The notes beneath the pieces were generated by a model. It made no database searches. It worked only from the letters and a program-made list of their open reading frames with translations, and had not been told where the DNA came from. Position numbers and translations under genes: made by a program. From positions 1 to 7,655 of the forward strand of contig JBHHZJ010000127.1 of NCBI GenBank assembly GCA_046758005.1: 7,655 nucleotides of DNA, given 5' to 3'. Shown here in pieces: positions 5,007-7,655 of the stretch (positions within the stretch are counted from its first letter, which is position 1; each line of letters opens with the position of its first letter). The stretch is from JBHHZJ01 sp046758005. GTDB taxonomy: Bacteria > Pseudomonadota > Alphaproteobacteria > Kiloniellales > J153.

Positions 5007-6220
5007 GCGCCGCCTCCCGTGGGCCCGCCCTGCGCCGCCCGGTTGAGCCGCCCGAAACCCGCCTCGAGGTCGGCGATCAAGTCGTCGGGATCCTCGAGCC
5101 CCGCGTGGATGCGCAGCGTCGGTCCGGGCGCATCCCAGACCGTCGCCGTGCGCGTGGCCTTCGGGTCGACGGGCAGGATCAGGCTCTCGTAGCCGCCCCA
5201 GCTCACCCCCATGCCGAACAGCGCCAGGCCGTCGAGCATCGCGGCGACCGCGTGTTTCGGATACGGCTCGAGCACGACGCCGAAAAGGCCGCAGGCCCCG
5301 GTGAAGTCGCGCCGCCACAGCGCGTGCCCCGGATCGTCGGGCAGGGCCGGGTGCAGGACGCGCGCCACCTCCGGGCGCTGCTGCAGCCACGTCGCCAGCT
5401 TCAGACCGTTGGCCTCGTGACGCGCCAGGCGCACCGAGAGCGTGCGCAGGCCGCGCAAGGCCAGATACACGTCGTCCGGCGCCGCGGCATGGCCGAGCAG
5501 CACGACCGCGCGGCGCACGCTCCTGTAGTGCGCCTCGCTCGTGACCACCAAGCCGAGCATCGCGTCGGCGTGGCCGACGATATACTTGGTCGCCGAGTGG
5601 ATCACGACGTCGACGCCGTGGTCGAGCGGCTTGAAGTAGAGCGGCGTGGCCCAGGTGTTGTCCATGATCACGACCGCGCCGGCGGCGTGGGCCGCGGCCG
5701 TGATGGCCGGCACGTCCTGGACCTCGAAGGTGAGCGAGCCGGGGGATTCGAGGAACACGGCCTTCGTGTTCGGGCGGATCAGATCCGCGATCCCGGCCCC
5801 GATCAGGGGATCGTAATAGGTCGTCTCGACACCGAAGCGTCCGAGCAGGTGGTCGCAAACCTGGCGCGTCGGCCGGTAGATGGCGTCGGTGACCAGGATG
5901 TGGTCGCCCGCGGCCACGCACGCCGAGAGCGTGCTCGTGATCGCCGCCAGCCCCGTTGGCACGGCGACCGCCCCGTAGCCGCCTTCGAGCGCGGCCACCG
6001 TCTCTTCCAGGGCGAAGGTCGTCGGCGTGCCGTAGCGCGCGTAGGACGTGCGTCCCTTGCCGATCAGGTCCTGGCGGGCGTCCTCGAACGCCGCGACGGT
6101 TTCGAACAGGATCGTGGAGGCGTGGTACACGGGCGGGTTGACCGCGCCGTGCTGCGCCGCGGGCGCGCGGCCCAGATGGGCGAGCAACGTGTCGACCTTG
6201 TACTTCGGCGTCTTCGTCAT
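5003..6220 (-). CDS. metC: Cystathionine beta-lyase MetC, PLP-dependent
   Basis: A cytoplasmic enzyme of the Cys/Met-metabolism PLP family. It cleaves cystathionine to homocysteine, ammonia and pyruvate in methionine biosynthesis, and members often also desulfurate cysteine. The 405-aa length is normal. Visible residues include Tyr60 and Arg62 in SYARYGTPT (cofactor phosphate contact from the partner subunit), Gly90 in PTGLAAI, Asp187 in VIMDNTWATP (pyridine nitrogen), the Schiff-base lysine Lys212 in HSATKYIVGHADAM, and Arg370 in TLRIHAGLED (substrate carboxylate). The SWGGYESL segment (340-347) is characteristic of the MetC subgroup over MetB/MetZ. The ATG at 6220 has GAGGAG three bases upstream. 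It is the first gene of the minus-strand array and overlaps hisI by 4 bases. A -10-like TATGCT lies at 6261-6256 without a convincing -35. Confidence 0.92.
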   Translation of the reverse strand: MTKTPKYKVDTLLAHLGRAPAAQHGAVNPPVYHASTILFETVAAFEDARQDLIGKGRTSYARYGTPTTFALEETVAALEGGYGAVAVPTGLAAITSTLSACVAAGDHILVTDAIYRPTRQVCDHLLGRFGVETTYYDPLIGAGIADLIRPNTKAVFLESPGSLTFEVQDVPAITAAAHAAGAVVIMDNTWATPLYFKPLDHGVDVVIHSATKYIVGHADAMLGLVVTSEAHYRSVRRAVVLLGHAAAPDDVYLALRGLRTLSVRLARHEANGLKLATWLQQRPEVARVLHPALPDDPGHALWRRDFTGACGLFGVVLEPYPKHAVAAMLDGLALFGMGVSWGGYESLILPVDPKATRTATVWDAPGPTLRIHAGLEDPDDLIADLEAGFGRLNRAAQGGPTGGGA

Positions 6221-6545
6221 CCGCTCCTCGCTCCAGGCCGGGGCACGGGCGTATCAGCATAGCCCGCCGGTCGAGCCCATGCGAGGGGCGCGCGCCCGTC
6301 CCCGTTGCCGGAGGCCGCATGGCCGGGCCCGGCGACGGTCGCAGCCGGCGATACGTGCCTTCCCGCGCACGAAAATTTCGAGGCTGGGCCTTGAGTCCTG
6401 TTGCGTTTCAGGTGCGCATGTTACATGGTTCGAAATCGCGACGGGGCGCGGTCCGCCGGTTTCGGCCGATGGCAGCGGGCCCCGCGCGCGGCGGACCGCG
6501 GGGCCCGCCGAGAATTACAATTGAACAACAGGGAAGGTTGTTTCC
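6221..6545. other. 325-bp divergent intergenic region between metC and aapJ
   Basis: No gene is supported here. It must hold the promoters for minus-strand metC and plus-strand aapJ, but I see no convincing pair for either. For aapJ, candidates are TTGCGT (6401-6406) with TACATG (6422-6427, spacer only 15) and an isolated -10-like TACAAT (6516-6521). For metC there is a lone TATGCT (6261-6256). The aapJ-proximal part is dominated by G+C-rich inverted repeats (6447-6508). The aapJ ribosome binding site GGGAAGG (6531-6537) lies 8 bases before its ATG and can pair weakly with TTTCC at 6541-6545. Confidence 0.6.
6447..6508 (+). promoter_or_regulatory. Overlapping, mutually exclusive inverted repeats upstream of aapJ
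   Basis: Helix A pairs CGCGGTCCGCCG (6447-6458) with CGGCGGACCGCG (6489-6500), 12 perfect bp. Helix B pairs GCGGGCCCCGCG (6475-6486) with CGCGGGGCCCGC (6497-6508), also 12 perfect bp with a 10-base loop. They share 6497-6500 and the loop of B is part of A, so both cannot form completely at once. If transcribed, this resembles an attenuator or switch layout. No U-tract follows helix B. If transcription starts downstream (for example from TACAAT at 6516), the repeats would act as DNA operators instead. Confidence 0.4.
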
Positions 6546-7562
6546 ATGAAGGTATTCAATGGTCTGCTCGCCGCCGCGGTGGTCGCCGCGTTTGCGACTA
6601 CCGCCGCGGCCGGAACGATCGACGACGTGCGGAGGAAGGGTTTCGTCCAGTGCGGCGTCAGTCAGGGTCTTCCTGGTTTTTCCAACCCAGACGAGCAAGG
6701 CAACTGGACGGGAATCGACGTGGACGTGTGCCGCGCGGTCGCGGCCGCCGTCCTGGGCGACGCCAGCAAGGTGAAATTCACGCCCCTGTCGGCGAAGGAG
6801 CGTTTCACGGCCTTGCAGTCCGGCGAGGTGGACATGCTCTCGCGCAACACCACCTGGACGCTGGTCCGCGACACGGCGCTCGGCCTGAACTTCGCCGGCG
6901 TCAACTACTACGACGGCCAGGGCTTCATGGTGCGCAAGGACCTGGGCGTCAAGAGCGCCATGGAGCTTGACGGCGCCAGCGTCTGCGTCAACATCGGCAC
7001 CACCACCGAGCTCAACCTGAGCGACTTTTTCCGGGCCAACAACATGAGCTTCAACCCGGTGGTCTTCGAGAAGGCCGATGAGGTGGTCGCCGCCTACGAC
7101 GCCGGACGCTGCGACGTCTATACCACCGACCAGTCAGGCCTGGCCGCCCAACGCATCAAGCTCAAGGAGCCGAAGGCCCACATGATCCTGCCCGAAGTCA
7201 TCTCCAAAGAGCCGCTCGGGCCGGTGGTGCGGCACGGCGACGACCATTGGCTCGACCTCGTCAAGTGGTCGCTTTACGCCATGATCGAGGCCGAGGAGCT
7301 CGGCGTGACCTCGAAGAACGTCGACCAGATGAAGGCCTCGTCGAGAAACCCGAACGTGCGTCGCCTGCTCGGCGTCGAGGGCGACATGGGTAAGAACCTG
7401 GGCGTGAGCAACGACTGGGGCTACAACATCATCAAGCAGGTCGGCAACTACGGCGAGAGCTACGACCGCTACGTCGGCCCCAAGACTGCGCTCCAGCTGG
7501 AGCGCGGCCTGAACGCGCTGTGGAAGGATGGAGGTCTCCAGTACTCCATGCCCGTCCGCTGA
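6546..7562 (+). CDS. aapJ: General L-amino-acid ABC transporter periplasmic binding protein, AapJ/BztA type
   Basis: Binds a broad range of L-amino acids in the periplasm and hands them to the AapQM permease with the AapP ATPase. The N-terminus is a clear signal peptide (MKVFNGLLAAAVVAAF..., probable cleavage after TAAA at residue 22). The family-typical opening GFVQCGVSQGLPGFS (32-46) follows, then GIDVDVCRAVAAAVLGD (56-72), the ligand-carboxylate segment SRNTTWTLVRD (99-109), a probable disulfide between Cys147 (SVCVNIGTTTE) and Cys189 (GRCDVYTTDQS), and the tail segment around YDRYVGP (306-312). The 338-aa length matches AapJ and is far longer than ordinary polar amino-acid binding proteins (about 250-280). 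The start has GGGAAGG with an 8-base spacer. The permease genes would be expected just past the window. Confidence 0.93.
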   Translation: MKVFNGLLAAAVVAAFATTAAAGTIDDVRRKGFVQCGVSQGLPGFSNPDEQGNWTGIDVDVCRAVAAAVLGDASKVKFTPLSAKERFTALQSGEVDMLSRNTTWTLVRDTALGLNFAGVNYYDGQGFMVRKDLGVKSAMELDGASVCVNIGTTTELNLSDFFRANNMSFNPVVFEKADEVVAAYDAGRCDVYTTDQSGLAAQRIKLKEPKAHMILPEVISKEPLGPVVRHGDDHWLDLVKWSLYAMIEAEELGVTSKNVDQMKASSRNPNVRRLLGVEGDMGKNLGVSNDWGYNIIKQVGNYGESYDRYVGPKTALQLERGLNALWKDGGLQYSMPVR

Positions 7563-7582
7563 CCATCCGCGTATGACGTGAC

Positions 7583-7618
7583 GGGGTGTGCCCGGCGGCG
7601 CCCCGGGCCCCCCACCCC
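7583..7618 (+). terminator. Two-part G+C-rich hairpin after aapJ, likely partial terminator or mRNA stabiliser
   Basis: The inner stem is GCCCGG (7590-7595) with CCGGGC (7603-7608) around a 7-base loop. The outer stem is GGGGTG (7583-7588) with CACCCC (7613-7618), separated by one unpaired base on one side and four on the other. No T-tract follows. Hairpins directly after the binding-protein gene are common in ABC importer operons, where they raise its level relative to the membrane subunits. Confidence 0.45.
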
Positions 7619-7647
7619 CGACCCCCCCGGTGCGCCCCCCACCCCCC
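7608..7647. repeat. Dense C-tracts (G-quadruplex-capable on the minus strand) after aapJ
   Basis: Five C-runs of 5-7 bases occur within 40 bp (7608-7613, 7615-7619, 7622-7628, 7635-7640, 7642-7647) with spacers of 1 to 6 bases. The complementary strand meets the standard G-quadruplex pattern with room to spare. Base composition departs even from the G+C-rich surroundings. As the window ends here, low-complexity sequence or an assembly error near a contig end cannot be excluded. Confidence 0.7.
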
Positions 7648-7655
7648 GCGGCGGC

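Noticed and set aside
4925..6262. Plus-strand open frame of 445 codons opposite metC
   Set aside because: Antisense shadow of MetC, whose catalytic residues are fully conserved on the minus strand; no ribosome binding site or recognisable domain.
4599..6320. A 573-codon open frame suggesting a large fusion protein ending in HisI
   Set aside because: The N-terminal 430 or so residues are a shadow of metC in another frame. Only the last 135 codons are HisI, which has its own ATG and ribosome binding site at 5006.
6380..6430. Sigma54 (nitrogen-controlled) promoter before aapJ
   Set aside because: I looked for GG-N10-GC in a TGGC/TTGC context upstream of aapJ. The nearest candidate around 6385-6405 lacks the GG at the required distance.

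Overview
The window looks like chromosomal DNA of a high-GC proteobacterium (roughly 70% G+C by eye, strong G/C preference at third codon positions). An alphaproteobacterium, perhaps of the Rhodospirillales, fits best: the general L-amino-acid binding protein is of the AapJ/BztA type common there. The taxonomic call is an inference from gene types and base composition only.

Layout. Positions 1-54 hold the 3' part of a tRNA-Arg (anticodon TCT). Two small predicted membrane proteins of unknown function follow on the minus strand (81-383, 556-756), separated by a hairpin-plus-T-tract terminator. Upstream of the second is a 72-bp island of about 90% A+T (809-880). It holds a well-formed minus-strand sigma70-like promoter and a tandem repeat. 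A 27-residue single-helix membrane microprotein is encoded on the plus strand at 1178-1261, with a good ribosome binding site, and ends before a 12-bp hairpin at 1351-1378.

The centre is a unidirectional minus-strand array read from 6220 down to 1430: metC (cystathionine beta-lyase), hisI (phosphoribosyl-AMP cyclohydrolase), a short ModE-type regulator, then modA, modB and modC (periplasmic molybdate-binding protein, inner-membrane permease, ATPase). metC/hisI and modB/modC overlap by 4 bases, hisI/modE are 16-17 nt apart, and modA/modB are 6 nt apart. A 115-bp gap between modE and modA holds a sigma70-like promoter whose -10 lies in a half-palindromic TATATAACG element resembling a ModE operator. 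The simplest model is that ModE represses modABC when molybdenum is sufficient. Here, however, ModE is only the DNA-binding domain and has no molybdate-binding Mop domains.

On the right, aapJ (6546-7562, plus strand) encodes the periplasmic binding protein of a general L-amino-acid ABC transporter. Its permease and ATPase genes presumably lie beyond the window. Its leader can fold into two mutually exclusive 12-bp G+C-rich helices. A long hairpin and an extreme run of C-tracts follow its stop codon.

Most of the window is ordinary metabolic and transport gene content. I see no CRISPR array, transposase, phage gene, toxin-antitoxin pair or defence system. The least explained items are the AT-rich island, the small membrane proteins, the domain-reduced ModE, and the structured sequences on either side of aapJ.
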